Source of the DNA: Bacillota bacterium
GTDB lineage: Bacteria > Bacillota > Clostridia > Oscillospirales > Ruminococcaceae
DNA length: 64,000 nucleotides
NCBI GenBank assembly: GCA_023443315.1
Contig: JAEZVA010000057.1
Location: 1 to 64,000, forward strand
Direction: 5' to 3'
In this document: positions 8,518-17,066 of the stretch, piece by piece
Position numbering within the stretch: position 1 is the stretch's first letter
Layout of the letters: the number at the start of each line of letters is the position of its first letter
Notes under the pieces: model-generated
Seen by the model: the letters and a program-made list of their open reading frames with translations, nothing else
What the model was told of the DNA's origin: nothing
Database searches by the model: none
Translations under genes and position numbers: made by a program

Positions 8518-9624
8518 ATGACTGGCAGGCTGCTTGACAAGATTATTGTGTTTTTGCTGTGCGCGGCGGCATATATTCGGTACGGCGTCGACTTTTATGC
8601 GGTAATACCGCTTATTGTGGCGGTCACCTACTCCTCCGTGTGCGAATCCATTCGCTCAGATATCATTAAGGCCGTACTGTTTGCCGCGTTTTGTATCGGG
8701 GCGACCCTGTATTCCCCTCTGCTGTTTTTTGTGCCGTTTGCATGCTACGACATATGGGCGATAAAGCCCGGGTGGGTTAAGGGTGCCACGGCGCTGCCTC
8801 TTTTGCTGCATTTTGGGCAGCCCGATGCCGTTGCCTATGCCCAGCTTGGGGTGTTTGTACTTTTATCATTTTTGATTAGACGGCAGACGACGCTTTTGGA
8901 AACGCAAAAGCAGGATAATATCTCGCTGCGCGACAGCACCAAGGAGCTTTCCACCGCCCTTGCCGAAAAAAACAGGGAGCTTCTTGAAAAGCAGGAGTAC
9001 GAGATTAACCTTGCCACGCTGCATGAGCGCAACCGCATCGCGCGTGAGATGCACGACACGGTGGGGCACCTGCTTTCCAGCTCGATTTTGCAGACGGGGG
9101 CGCTTCTTGCTACCAGCAAGGATGAAGCACAGCGCGAGGGGCTAACGCGTCTGCACGAGACCTTGTCAATGGGTATGGATAATGTGAGAAGTGCCATACA
9201 CGACCTGCACGACGAATCGATAGACCTGTTTGCCGAGCTGCAATCGCTGGTTGAGCGGTTTGAGGTTTGCGCCGTCACACTCGACTACAATGTGGTCGAA
9301 AGCCCCGATCGCCAGATTAAGTACGCGTTTATCGCCATCGTCAAGGAGGCGTTGTCCAACATTGCCCGTCATTCGGATGCCACCCGTGCTGAGGTTGGGG
9401 TGTATGAGCACCCCGCGCTGTACCAGCTTGTGGTTCGCGACAACGGCTCTAACAAGGCGGCAAAGCGAAATGGGGACGAGGGCATGGGGCTAAAAAATAT
9501 CCGCGAACGGGTGGAAACATTGGGCGGAATACTCAACATCAGCACCCAGCACGGCTTTGAGCTGTTTATCAGCATTAAGCGGACGCAGCCAGCGTCCGCA
9601 CGAAAGGAACGACAGGGCGAATGA
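8518..9624 (+). CDS. Sensor histidine kinase, NarX/DesK type
   Basis: A 368-residue membrane sensor kinase. Four or five hydrophobic helices fill residues 8-120, a short coiled coil covers about 125-165, then comes the HisKA_3 dimerisation domain. The phosphoacceptor is His179 in EMHDTVGH. The HATPase domain has an N-box with ALSNIARHSDA and a G-box at GMGLKNIRERV. The ATG at 8518 is preferred over one 36 bases upstream because TGGAGGTG lies just before it. It overlaps the response regulator by 4 bases. The signal is unknown; the short loops suggest membrane sensing. Confidence 0.92.
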   Translation: MTGRLLDKIIVFLLCAAAYIRYGVDFYAVIPLIVAVTYSSVCESIRSDIIKAVLFAAFCIGATLYSPLLFFVPFACYDIWAIKPGWVKGATALPLLLHFGQPDAVAYAQLGVFVLLSFLIRRQTTLLETQKQDNISLRDSTKELSTALAEKNRELLEKQEYEINLATLHERNRIAREMHDTVGHLLSSSILQTGALLATSKDEAQREGLTRLHETLSMGMDNVRSAIHDLHDESIDLFAELQSLVERFEVCAVTLDYNVVESPDRQIKYAFIAIVKEALSNIARHSDATRAEVGVYEHPALYQLVVRDNGSNKAAKRNGDEGMGLKNIRERVETLGGILNISTQHGFELFISIKRTQPASARKERQGE

Positions 9625-10244
9625 AGATTGTGATTGTAGACGACGATAAGTTGGTGACGCTGTCGCTTTCCACCATAGTAAAGGCGGATGCGGGCATAGA
9701 GGTGCTGGCAACGGGGGCTGACGGCACCGAGGCCATCGCGCTGTACGAGCGATACGCACCCGACATCCTGCTGATGGATATCCGCATGCAGACCATGACG
9801 GGGCTAGAAGCCGCCGAACAGATTCTTTCGCGCCACAGCCATGCGCGCATCCTGTTTTTAACCACCTTTGCCGATGATGAGTATATCATCAAGGCGCTTA
9901 AAATCGGCGCAAAGGGCTACCTGCTAAAGCAGAACTTTGAAAGCATCGTACCTGCCCTGTACGCGGTGTACAGCGGGCAGACGGTGTTTGGCGACGACAT
10001 CATCGCTAAGCTGCCGTCGCTTATCGGCGATAGACAAGCACCCCAAAGCCTTGCTTCGTTTGGGCTGACCGAGAAGGAACGCGAGATTATCGAGCTTGTG
10101 GCACAGGGGTTATCCAACCGCGAGATTGCCACACAGCTTTATTTAAGCGAGGGCACGGTGCGCAACAGCATTAGCGTGATACTCGATAAGCTTGCCCTGC
10201 GCGACCGCACACAGCTGGCCATTTTTTATTACAAGACAAAATAG
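9621..10244 (+). CDS. NarL/LuxR-type response regulator
   Basis: A 207-residue transcription factor. The receiver domain (1-120) has acidic residues Asp7-9, the phosphorylated Asp53 in LLMDIRM, and a conserved lysine in GYLLKQN. The HTH LuxR domain (about 140-200) has LTEKEREIIELVAQGLSNREIA and the recognition helix EGTVRNSISVIL. It is the cognate partner of the overlapping kinase gene. Likely targets are the divergent ABC exporter and possibly the vanW-dlt unit next to it; both are inferred from position. Confidence 0.93.
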   Translation: MKIVIVDDDKLVTLSLSTIVKADAGIEVLATGADGTEAIALYERYAPDILLMDIRMQTMTGLEAAEQILSRHSHARILFLTTFADDEYIIKALKIGAKGYLLKQNFESIVPALYAVYSGQTVFGDDIIAKLPSLIGDRQAPQSLASFGLTEKEREIIELVAQGLSNREIATQLYLSEGTVRNSISVILDKLALRDRTQLAIFYYKTK

Positions 10245-10268
10245 TGCAATACTTCTCTAGTTTGTTTA

Positions 10269-10316
10269 TTTACATTATTTACACTATCGTGTTACAATAA
10301 AGCAAAATAATGTAAA
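10269..10316 (+). promoter_or_regulatory. vanW promoter inside a 12-bp inverted repeat
   Basis: TTTACA (10269-10274) and TACAAT (10293-10298) form a promoter with an 18-bp spacer. TTTACATTATTT (10269-10280) is repeated in perfect inverse as AAATAATGTAAA (10305-10316), so the arms cover the -35 and the probable start site. It could be an operator or, less likely, a terminator of the upstream operon. Confidence 0.6.
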
Positions 10317-10334
10317 AAAGGATTTTGCGTTAGA

Positions 10335-11213
10335 ATGAATCTGACTGGCAAGAACCCCCCCGTACGTAAGCGGCGCAAACGCTTTTGCGAGTACGGACCG
10401 GTGTGCTACCGCATCTCGCTGATTAAGGAGTATCTGGTGCGCGATGTAAAAGACTGCCTGGGCGGGGAGCGGTTTGCGCGTACATACGGCAAAGAGGAGC
10501 TGCCCTGTATTGTAAAGGGGCATCGCTCTTTGATGTTGCGCACCCTGCACGGGGTAGACGAACACCTGCAGCGCAATAAGATAACAAACCTTGCCCTTGC
10601 GGCGCGCCATATGGACGGTCTGCTCATTCACCCTGGGGAGACGTTCTCGTTCTGGCGGTTGGTGGGTAGGGTGTCGAGCCGGCGGGGGTACCTCACGGGC
10701 ATGACGATTGTAAACGGCAAAAGCGAAAGCGATACGGGCGGCGGGCTGTGCCAGCTTGCAAACCTTGTGCACTGGCTAGTGCTTAATAGCCCCCTTACCG
10801 TAACCGAGCTGCACCATCACACCGACGCACTGTTCCCAGACAGCGGCAGACGCGTGCCGTTTGGCACAGGAACGTCGGTGTTCTATAAAAATGTGGACTA
10901 CCGTTTTCGCAACGACACCGACCGCTCGGTGCAGCTGCGCGTCTGGCAGGAGAATGACGACCTGTGCGGCGAGCTGCGCTGTGGGAAGCCGTTTCTGACC
11001 CGCTACCGCATCGAGGAGGAGGGTTGCTGCTTTGTGCGCGAGGCCGAGGACTATTACCGCGTAAGCCGCGTATTCAAGCGCACCATCGACCGCAAAACGG
11101 GCGAGACCTTAAACCGCGAGCTGATACTAAACAACCATTCCCGCGTGCTGTACGACCACAGCCTGATACCCGCGGAGGAGATAAGGGCTAGCGAGGAAGC
11201 TTATGTTGATTGA
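10335..11213 (+). CDS. vanW: VanW family protein
   Basis: A 292-residue protein of the VanW family, named from vancomycin-resistance clusters but of unknown enzymatic role. The core reads GETFSFWRLVGRVSSRRGY, then SDTGGGLCQLANLVHWLVL, and ELHHHTDALFPDSGRRVPFGTG. There is no signal peptide or membrane helix. The 3' end overlaps the DltA-like gene by 11 bases, so a link to cell-wall D-alanine use is likely by context. It does not imply vancomycin resistance: there is no vanHAX here. The symbol denotes the family only. Confidence 0.85.
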   Translation: MNLTGKNPPVRKRRKRFCEYGPVCYRISLIKEYLVRDVKDCLGGERFARTYGKEELPCIVKGHRSLMLRTLHGVDEHLQRNKITNLALAARHMDGLLIHPGETFSFWRLVGRVSSRRGYLTGMTIVNGKSESDTGGGLCQLANLVHWLVLNSPLTVTELHHHTDALFPDSGRRVPFGTGTSVFYKNVDYRFRNDTDRSVQLRVWQENDDLCGELRCGKPFLTRYRIEEEGCCFVREAEDYYRVSRVFKRTIDRKTGETLNRELILNNHSRVLYDHSLIPAEEIRASEEAYVD

Positions 11214-12702
11214 CCGCATCTTGAACCACTGCCGTAACAGCCCCGAGAAAACCGCGTACCAAAGCAACAACGGCAGCATGACCTATGGGGAGCTTGCCCA
11301 AGGTGCGAAGCGGTTGGCACACGTCCTTGACAAAACGATGCCTGCCAAAACGCCCGTACTGGTTTACGGGCACAAGCAGCCGCTGATGCCCGTCTGCTTT
11401 TTGGCGTGTGCCCTGTTGGGTAGGGCGTATGTTCCGGCGGACGAGGGCATCCCGCCTGAGCGTGTTTTGCGCATGGCAGAGCTTGCGGGCGCACAGCTTG
11501 TGCTTGCCGTTTCGCCAATAGCAATAGACGCAACACCAATGCTTACCCAACAAGAGATAGCAGCCATCTGCGAGGATGACGGCTGCGTTGCACAGTATAC
11601 CCCCGCGCCCGTGGATGCGGACGACCTGTTTTACATCCTGTTCACCTCGGGCAGCACGGGGCAGCCCAAGGGTGTAAAGATTACCCGCCGCAACGCGGAC
11701 GGGTTTATCGGTGCGCTTTGTGAAGTGGATGGTCTGTGGCAGGGCGACACGGTGCTTAACCAAGCGGCGTTTTCCTTTGACCTTTCGGTTGCCGACCTGT
11801 ACGGGGCGCTGTGTATGGGAAAGACGCTGTTTGTTCTGGAACGCGCCGTGATGCAGGATATTCCGTCGCTGTTTGCCCGCCTTAAGGAAAGCGGAGCGGG
11901 CACCGCGGTGATGACGCCGTCGTTTGCCGAGCTGTGCCTTGCCGACCGCGGGTTTGCTCGTCGTCTGCTGCCACAGCTTAAAACCATCTTTTTCTGCGGC
12001 GAAACGCTTTGCCCTGCAACGGCAAGGCGGCTGTTTGAACGCTTTCCCTTAATCCGGCTGTTTAACGCCTATGGACCCACTGAGACCACGGTGGCGGTCA
12101 CCATCTGCGAGCTGTCCCCCAAATGGTTGGAGCAGGAACTGCTGCCGGTGGGCACCGAGCTTGACGGCACGCATGTCTACGTTGTGGATGAACAATGCCG
12201 CCCCCTTGCAGAAGGGGAAATCGGGCAGCTTTTGGTGACGGGCACGGGTGTGGGCGCGGGCTATGTCGGCACCGAGCAGGGCGGTTTTATCCGTTTTAGG
12301 GGAGAGTGCGCCTACCTGACGGGAGACTACGGCTACCGAAAGGACGGTACGCTGTTTTTCACGGGACGGCGCGACAATCAAATTAAGCACCGGGGTTACC
12401 GGATGGAGCTGCAGGATATTGAGCGCAACCTGCTGCGGCTTTGTGGGGTGCGCCAATGTGCCGTTGTTTTTGTGGCGGGTAAGCGGCAGTACCTGTGCGC
12501 CTACGTCTGCCCCGAGCAGGGCGAAAGCCTGACGGCGCAGGGCGTGAAAGCGGCGTTGCGGCAGCACCTGCCTACCTACATGATTCCCGAGCGAGTGCGT
12601 ATTACAGACAGCCTGCCCCTAACCACAAACGGAAAATGCGACCGTGCCGCACTATTAAGCAGCGAAATTCACCTGGAAGGAGCGCCCGCATGGACGAGTT
12701 AA
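11203..12702 (+). CDS. dltA: DltA-like D-alanine--carrier protein ligase
   Basis: A 499-residue adenylating enzyme that probably activates D-alanine and loads it on a carrier protein for lipoteichoic acid. Motifs in order: FTSGSTGQPKGV (A3), NQAAFSFDLSVADLYGAL, FNAYGPTETTVAVT (A5), LTGDYGYRKDG (A7), FTGRRDNQIKHRGYRMEL (A8) and the catalytic lysine in LTTNGKCDRAAL (A10). Length fits DltA (about 500). It overlaps vanW upstream and the carrier gene downstream. No dltB or dltD is adjacent. D-alanine specificity is inferred from overall similarity, so another amino acid is possible. Confidence 0.82.
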   Translation: MLIDRILNHCRNSPEKTAYQSNNGSMTYGELAQGAKRLAHVLDKTMPAKTPVLVYGHKQPLMPVCFLACALLGRAYVPADEGIPPERVLRMAELAGAQLVLAVSPIAIDATPMLTQQEIAAICEDDGCVAQYTPAPVDADDLFYILFTSGSTGQPKGVKITRRNADGFIGALCEVDGLWQGDTVLNQAAFSFDLSVADLYGALCMGKTLFVLERAVMQDIPSLFARLKESGAGTAVMTPSFAELCLADRGFARRLLPQLKTIFFCGETLCPATARRLFERFPLIRLFNAYGPTETTVAVTICELSPKWLEQELLPVGTELDGTHVYVVDEQCRPLAEGEIGQLLVTGTGVGAGYVGTEQGGFIRFRGECAYLTGDYGYRKDGTLFFTGRRDNQIKHRGYRMELQDIERNLLRLCGVRQCAVVFVAGKRQYLCAYVCPEQGESLTAQGVKAALRQHLPTYMIPERVRITDSLPLTTNGKCDRAALLSSEIHLEGAPAWTS

Positions 12703-12944
12703 AAATACAGGTAACCGAACTGCTTGCCCGCGTGTGCGGGGAGCCTTTGATATGCGGCGACGACAGCCTTGAGCTGCTCGACTCCGGCTTGCTCGACTCC
12801 CTAGCGATGATCACCCTGCTCGCAGAGCTGGAGGACACGCTCGGAGTTGAGATACCGCCCTCGCAGGTAAGTAGGGAGTGCTGGCGCACACCCAAAAGCA
12901 TTGTGGCGTTGGTGGTAAAAACAAAGGAGTTGACGGATTTTTAA
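12690..12944 (+). CDS. dltC: DltC-like carrier protein
   Basis: An 84-residue acyl-carrier-type protein. The phosphopantetheine site is Ser37 in SGLLDSLAMI, followed by the ELEDTLGVEIPPS helix typical of DltC. The ATG at 12690 has GGAAGGAG upstream and overlaps the ligase gene by 13 bases. Longer open reading frame upstream is only the ligase region in another frame. It should be the D-alanyl carrier loaded by the upstream ligase. Confidence 0.85.
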   Translation: MDELKIQVTELLARVCGEPLICGDDSLELLDSGLLDSLAMITLLAELEDTLGVEIPPSQVSRECWRTPKSIVALVVKTKELTDF

Positions 12945-12963
12945 CAATCTCCAGTTATAACCG

Positions 12964-13022
12964 TTTACTTTAGCATACTATTGTACTACAATGGTAAGGC
13001 GGCAGCGCATTATGCCGCCTTA
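12964..13022 (+). promoter_or_regulatory. Promoter and palindrome before the amino acid transporter
   Basis: TTTACT (12964-12969) and TACAAT (12987-12992) are 17 bp apart. A 10-bp perfect inverted repeat, TAAGGCGGCA (12995-13004) and TGCCGCCTTA (13013-13022), lies at the expected start site and is followed by TAGTATTTTT. It may be an operator, a 5' stabilising hairpin, or the terminator of the dlt unit. Confidence 0.6.
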
Positions 13023-13044
13023 TAGTATTTTTGGAGGGACAATA

Positions 13045-13818
13045 ATGAAACGATTTTTAGCGGTTATTTTAAGTGTACTGATGTTTACCCTGCTGCTTGC
13101 AGGCTGTACCTCAGCCTCGGGCGGTGCAACCTTTACGGTGGGCTTTGACAAGGAGTTCCCGCCCATGGGCTTTGTGGCGGACGATGGCTCGTATGTGGGC
13201 TTTGACCTTGACCTTGCGGCGGAGGTTGCAAAACGCATGAACATGGAGCTTAAGCTTCAGCCCATTGAGTGGACGGCAAAGAATATGGAGCTTGATTCCG
13301 GCAACATCGATTGTGTGTGGAACGGCTTTACCATCAACGGCCGCGAGGACGAGTACACCTGGACACAGCCCTACATGAACAACAACCAGATTGTTGTGGT
13401 GCTGGAAGGCTCGCCGATCCAGACGTTTGCGGATATTGCGGGCAAGGTTATCGCAGTACAGGACGACTCCAGCGCGCTGACCGCCATTGAGGGCAACACC
13501 GCGTTTGTTAGCCTGCCTGCACAGCTTGTAAAGACCACCACCAACCTAAACGCTTTGATGGAGCTGGAATCGGGTGCTGTAGACGCGGTTGTAATGGATG
13601 AGATTGTCGCACGCTATAACATTGAGAAGAAGGGTGCTGGCTACCGTGTGCTCGAAGAAGTAGTGGGCGCCGAGAAGTTTGGCGTCGGCTTTAAGCTTGG
13701 CAACACCGCCCTGCGCGACAAGGTGGAAAAAACCCTGCTTGCGATGGAAAAGGACGGAACACTTGAAAAGATTTCAAACGATTGGTTTGGTAAGGACATT
13801 ACCACGATCGGAAAGTAG
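13045..13818 (+). CDS. Polar amino acid ABC transporter substrate-binding lipoprotein
   Basis: A 257-residue periplasmic-type binding protein anchored as a lipoprotein: an N-terminal MKRFLAVILSV signal with lipobox LLAGC. The SBP_bac_3 fold shows in VGFDKEFPPMGFVADDGSYVGFDLDLA, CVWNGFTING and the C-terminal WFGKD. Substrate class (polar amino acid, possibly glutamine or cystine) is inferred from the family. The ATG at 13045 follows TTGGAGGGA; 18 upstream codons lack an SD. It is first in an operon with a permease and an ATPase. Confidence 0.92.
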   Translation: MKRFLAVILSVLMFTLLLAGCTSASGGATFTVGFDKEFPPMGFVADDGSYVGFDLDLAAEVAKRMNMELKLQPIEWTAKNMELDSGNIDCVWNGFTINGREDEYTWTQPYMNNNQIVVVLEGSPIQTFADIAGKVIAVQDDSSALTAIEGNTAFVSLPAQLVKTTTNLNALMELESGAVDAVVMDEIVARYNIEKKGAGYRVLEEVVGAEKFGVGFKLGNTALRDKVEKTLLAMEKDGTLEKISNDWFGKDITTIGK

Positions 13819-13839
13819 CTTTTAGGGAGGACAACGCGC

Positions 13840-14532
13840 ATGATATCCGGATTGCTTTCGGCGAGCGGGGCAGGGCTTTCTCAGCAACTGACCGCGGTGC
13901 TGTCGCAGCTTTCGCTGGGGCTTGTAACAACACTTCAGATATTTGTTCTTACACTGGTGTTTTCTCTGCCGCTGGGGCTGTTTGTCGCACTGGGGCGCAT
14001 GAGTAAAAACAACTTTGTGCGCATCGTCGTAAAGGTCTACATATCGGTCATGCGCGGCACCCCCTTGATGCTTCAGCTGATGGTGGTCTATTTTGGACCG
14101 TACTATATCTTTGGCGTCAGCATCTCTAGTACCTACCGTTTTTACGCCGTTATCATCGGCTTTGTGCTCAACTATGCCGCGTATTTTGCCGAGATCTACC
14201 GCGGCGGCATTGAATCGATGCCCGCGGGGCAGTACGAAGCGGCCGAGGTGCTGGGCTTTGGCAGGGCGCAGACGTTTGTGCGCATCATCCTGCCGCAGGT
14301 GGCAAAGCGCATTCTTCCGTCGGTGACCAACGAGGTGATAACGCTGGTGAAGGATACCTCGCTTGCTATGGTTATCTCGGTGGGCGAGATGTTTACCGCA
14401 GCAAAGGCGTTAGCCTCCGCGCAGGTTTCGGTTATTCCGTTTGCGGTGGCGGGGCTATTCTATTACATCATGAACTACGTCGTCGCCTTTGGCATGGAAT
14501 GCATTGAAAAACGCATGAACTATTACAGATAG
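13840..14532 (+). CDS. Polar amino acid ABC transporter permease
   Basis: A 230-residue membrane protein of the HisM/GlnP family with about five helices. The EAA loop reads EAAEVLGFGRAQTFVRIILPQ, which contacts the ATPase. RGTPLMLQLMVVYF is typical of this family. One permease gene suggests a homodimer. AGGGAGG precedes the start, 21 bases after the binding-protein gene. Confidence 0.93.
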   Translation: MISGLLSASGAGLSQQLTAVLSQLSLGLVTTLQIFVLTLVFSLPLGLFVALGRMSKNNFVRIVVKVYISVMRGTPLMLQLMVVYFGPYYIFGVSISSTYRFYAVIIGFVLNYAAYFAEIYRGGIESMPAGQYEAAEVLGFGRAQTFVRIILPQVAKRILPSVTNEVITLVKDTSLAMVISVGEMFTAAKALASAQVSVIPFAVAGLFYYIMNYVVAFGMECIEKRMNYYR

Positions 14533-14545
14533 GAGGGTCGCCGGA

Positions 14546-15310
14546 ATGGTTTTGCTTGAAATGGAACACGTCGGCAAGGCGTTTGGCGACTTAGAGGTGT
14601 TAAAAGACATCTCGCTGACCGTTACACAGGGGCAGGTGCTTGCTGTTATCGGACCCTCCGGGTCGGGCAAAAGCACCCTGCTGCGCTGCGCCACCCTGCT
14701 TGAGCAGGTGGATAGCGGCACCATCCGCTATAACGGCGAGACGATGGTCGCTACCGACGACGGTGGTAGGGCGATATACGCGCCACATGCCGACCTAAAG
14801 CGCATCCGCTCGTATTTCGGGCTGGTGTTTCAGAACTTTAACCTGTTTCCGCACTTTTCGGTACTGCGCAACATCACCGAGGCGCCCATACACGTGGCAA
14901 AGCAGTCCAAGCAACAGGCGACCGAGTCGGCCATGGAGCTGCTGGACCGCATGGGGCTAAGGGACAAGGCGGATGCCTACCCCTGCCAGCTTTCGGGTGG
15001 GCAGCAGCAGCGCGTATCCATTGCGCGGGCGTTGGCGCTTAGACCCGACATCCTGTTCTTTGACGAGCCGACCAGCGCGCTTGACCCTGAGCTGACGGGG
15101 GAGATTTTAAAGGTTATCCGCGAACTTGCCGCCGAGCGCATGACGATGGTAATAATCACCCACGAGATGGCGTTTGCAAGAGATGTCGCCGACCGAATTA
15201 TCTTTATGGATGACGGGGTTATTGTGGAGCAGGGTGAGGCAACGGAGGTCATCAACAACCCGCAGCAGGAACGTACCAAACTGTTTTTAAACCGATTTTC
15301 GGATCGGTAG
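14546..15310 (+). CDS. Polar amino acid ABC transporter ATP-binding protein
   Basis: A 254-residue ATPase of the GlnQ/HisP type. Walker A is GPSGSGKST, the Q-loop is VFQNFNLFPH, the signature is LSGGQQQRVSIARAL, Walker B is ILFFDEPTSALDPE, and the H-loop is IITHEM. It is the last gene of the importer operon and its product binds the EAA loop of the permease encoded just upstream. Confidence 0.94.
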   Translation: MVLLEMEHVGKAFGDLEVLKDISLTVTQGQVLAVIGPSGSGKSTLLRCATLLEQVDSGTIRYNGETMVATDDGGRAIYAPHADLKRIRSYFGLVFQNFNLFPHFSVLRNITEAPIHVAKQSKQQATESAMELLDRMGLRDKADAYPCQLSGGQQQRVSIARALALRPDILFFDEPTSALDPELTGEILKVIRELAAERMTMVIITHEMAFARDVADRIIFMDDGVIVEQGEATEVINNPQQERTKLFLNRFSDR

Positions 15311-15322
15311 AGAACAGAAACG

Positions 15323-15347
15323 ACCCCCGGCTAACCATGCCGGGGGT
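15323..15347. terminator. Terminator of the amino acid importer operon
   Basis: ACCCCCGGC (15323-15331) pairs with GCCGGGGGT (15339-15347). The U-run is weak. It lies between convergent genes and may serve both. Confidence 0.75.
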
Positions 15348-15376
15348 TGCATTATTTCGTGTGGATATATTCAGTG

Positions 15377-16744
15377 TCATGAAACGCCGTTGTGCGAAAC
15401 GGGTTGGATTGGTCTGATTCTAAGGCGGTTCGCATCCCATGTGTCAGGGACAAACTCAATATAATGCGTATTTTGCATGTTAAAAACATGCTCGCCGGAT
15501 GAAAAGGGGCTTCCGCTCAGGGTTTGGGAGGTATTTGTGGAGGTGTCATAAAGACAGTTTCGATACTCGCCGTCTACAAGAGCGGTGTAGATGTATTGTA
15601 AAGAGCCGTTGACGATACGCGTGCGTATTGTGTGGCGATTACTACTGTGCTTTATTTGGGATGGAAGCCATGTTATAGAGGTGTCTTTGGTATCGAGCAT
15701 AACATAGTGATGTGGTTCACCGCTTTCTAAGGAAAACACGATGCGATTATCGTCGATTGTCTCAAACCGAACACTTCCATCAAAAGACCCTACATCGGTT
15801 AACTGAAAGTGTTCGCTTGTCGCATACCATATATGGGTGCTCAAGGTGTTGCCGGTCTCGGGGTCGCTAATCCAATCAAGCATAGCAAAAAACCCGTTTT
15901 CAGCGTAAATCGCCGAAAATTCTTGCTCATCAAACAGTGCCTTGTATCCCGTTTCATCCGCAAACCAGGCGGAACGAACGGTATTCGATTTTTCTTTGTT
16001 TTTGCACGCAAAATAGACACATCCGCCGCTCGCGGGAACTACTTCTTGAATTCCGTAGTAAACCTGCATTTTATCGTAAGACTGCATCCATTCACTCATG
16101 TCGTCCACTAGAGTGAGTTTGTCGGTAGAAACCTGGTATAAAAACAACCGATTACGCCCGTTAAGCGCGACCAAATCCACGTTAATCCAAACAGGGTCAA
16201 GAAGATTAATGTCTTCCCAGTCGTTTACCGTTCTGCCGTCTGACAATGTTCTACTGATAATGCGGTTGGGGTCTTCTATCTCAGTATAACGTAAAAATTC
16301 ACGAACTAGTTTTCCGCTACCATCCAAGATAGAGCCATTGGCCAGTACCCAGTCGCCATCCGTTGTTTTACAGGCAGATAAAAAGCCGAGGGAGGCTTTA
16401 TCATCGTAAACACCTGCAACAAATATACGGTCATCCGTAATGGCATAGTGGTACTGCCCAATCAAAGGGTCTACACGTATTGTAACCGTTCTAACCAATT
16501 GGTTGTTTAAATCGATGTAGCGAATGATACCGTTATCAGGTACAGCGAGAATGGTGCCACCGCTAAGCCAGGTGTAAGCGGAATTAAAAGGATGCAGCGT
16601 GTCGTTTGGCAAAGTGGGTAAGGGTTCCCGGGAGGAAGACAACTGGCTATCGGGCTCGGGCTGCCCTACCAAAATGGGCGCATGGCAACCGAACAACATA
16701 ATGATGATACAAAAAACAGATAATAGAATGCTTATTGGCTTCAA
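15377..16744 (-). CDS. Unassigned lipoprotein, beta-propeller-like
   Basis: A 455-residue exported protein. I choose a TTG start at 16744: AGGAGAGG lies 7 bases upstream, and from this start the product begins with a clean lipoprotein signal (Lys-Pro, hydrophobic stretch, lipobox LFGC). An ATG 24 bases further up contains the SD itself. The mature part is rich in Asp, Thr, Trp and beta-strand-like segments with repeated units such as GGTILAVPDN and DDRIFVAG, suggesting a propeller. No catalytic motif is seen. It is monocistronic; a TGG-TATAAT extended -10 lies at 16803-16808. Confidence 0.75.
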   Translation of the reverse strand: MKPISILLSVFCIIIMLFGCHAPILVGQPEPDSQLSSSREPLPTLPNDTLHPFNSAYTWLSGGTILAVPDNGIIRYIDLNNQLVRTVTIRVDPLIGQYHYAITDDRIFVAGVYDDKASLGFLSACKTTDGDWVLANGSILDGSGKLVREFLRYTEIEDPNRIISRTLSDGRTVNDWEDINLLDPVWINVDLVALNGRNRLFLYQVSTDKLTLVDDMSEWMQSYDKMQVYYGIQEVVPASGGCVYFACKNKEKSNTVRSAWFADETGYKALFDEQEFSAIYAENGFFAMLDWISDPETGNTLSTHIWYATSEHFQLTDVGSFDGSVRFETIDDNRIVFSLESGEPHHYVMLDTKDTSITWLPSQIKHSSNRHTIRTRIVNGSLQYIYTALVDGEYRNCLYDTSTNTSQTLSGSPFSSGEHVFNMQNTHYIEFVPDTWDANRLRIRPIQPVSHNGVS

Positions 16745-16912
16745 GTCAAAACCTCTCCTGACAAACAAGATGTTATATCTTTGTGAATCTTGGTGTTAGA
16801 ATATTATACCATAAGTTAAGTAGTATTTACTAATTTAACACTGCGAAAGCAACGCCCCGTCCAATCTTTTCCTAGATTTAAATAACAACCGAAACATACC
16901 GCAAAAAACATA

Positions 16913-16941
16913 TTGACAAAACTAGATATGAGGCATATACT
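16913..16941 (+). promoter_or_regulatory. arsR-cassette promoter
   Basis: TTGACA (16913-16918) and TATACT (16936-16941), spaced by 17 bp. The AT-rich stretch just downstream (with ATCGAT) could hold the ArsR operator. GGGTATACCC at 17019-17028 is a 10-bp palindrome in the leader. The rest of the 16745-17066 gap shows no gene. Confidence 0.75.
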
Positions 16942-17066
16942 GCAATATATCGATAAAAATAGAACTGAGTGGTGCTGGTACTTGTTACGCATACCATGCC
17001 CGTGTAAAGTAACGAGCAGGGTATACCCTTTGGCTGCAACACTACAGGAAAGGATGATTGCGTACG

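Noticed and set aside
10335..12944. Vancomycin resistance cluster suggested by vanW
   Set aside because: No vanH, vanA/B, vanX, vanS or vanR of that type is present; VanW proteins are common outside resistance clusters.
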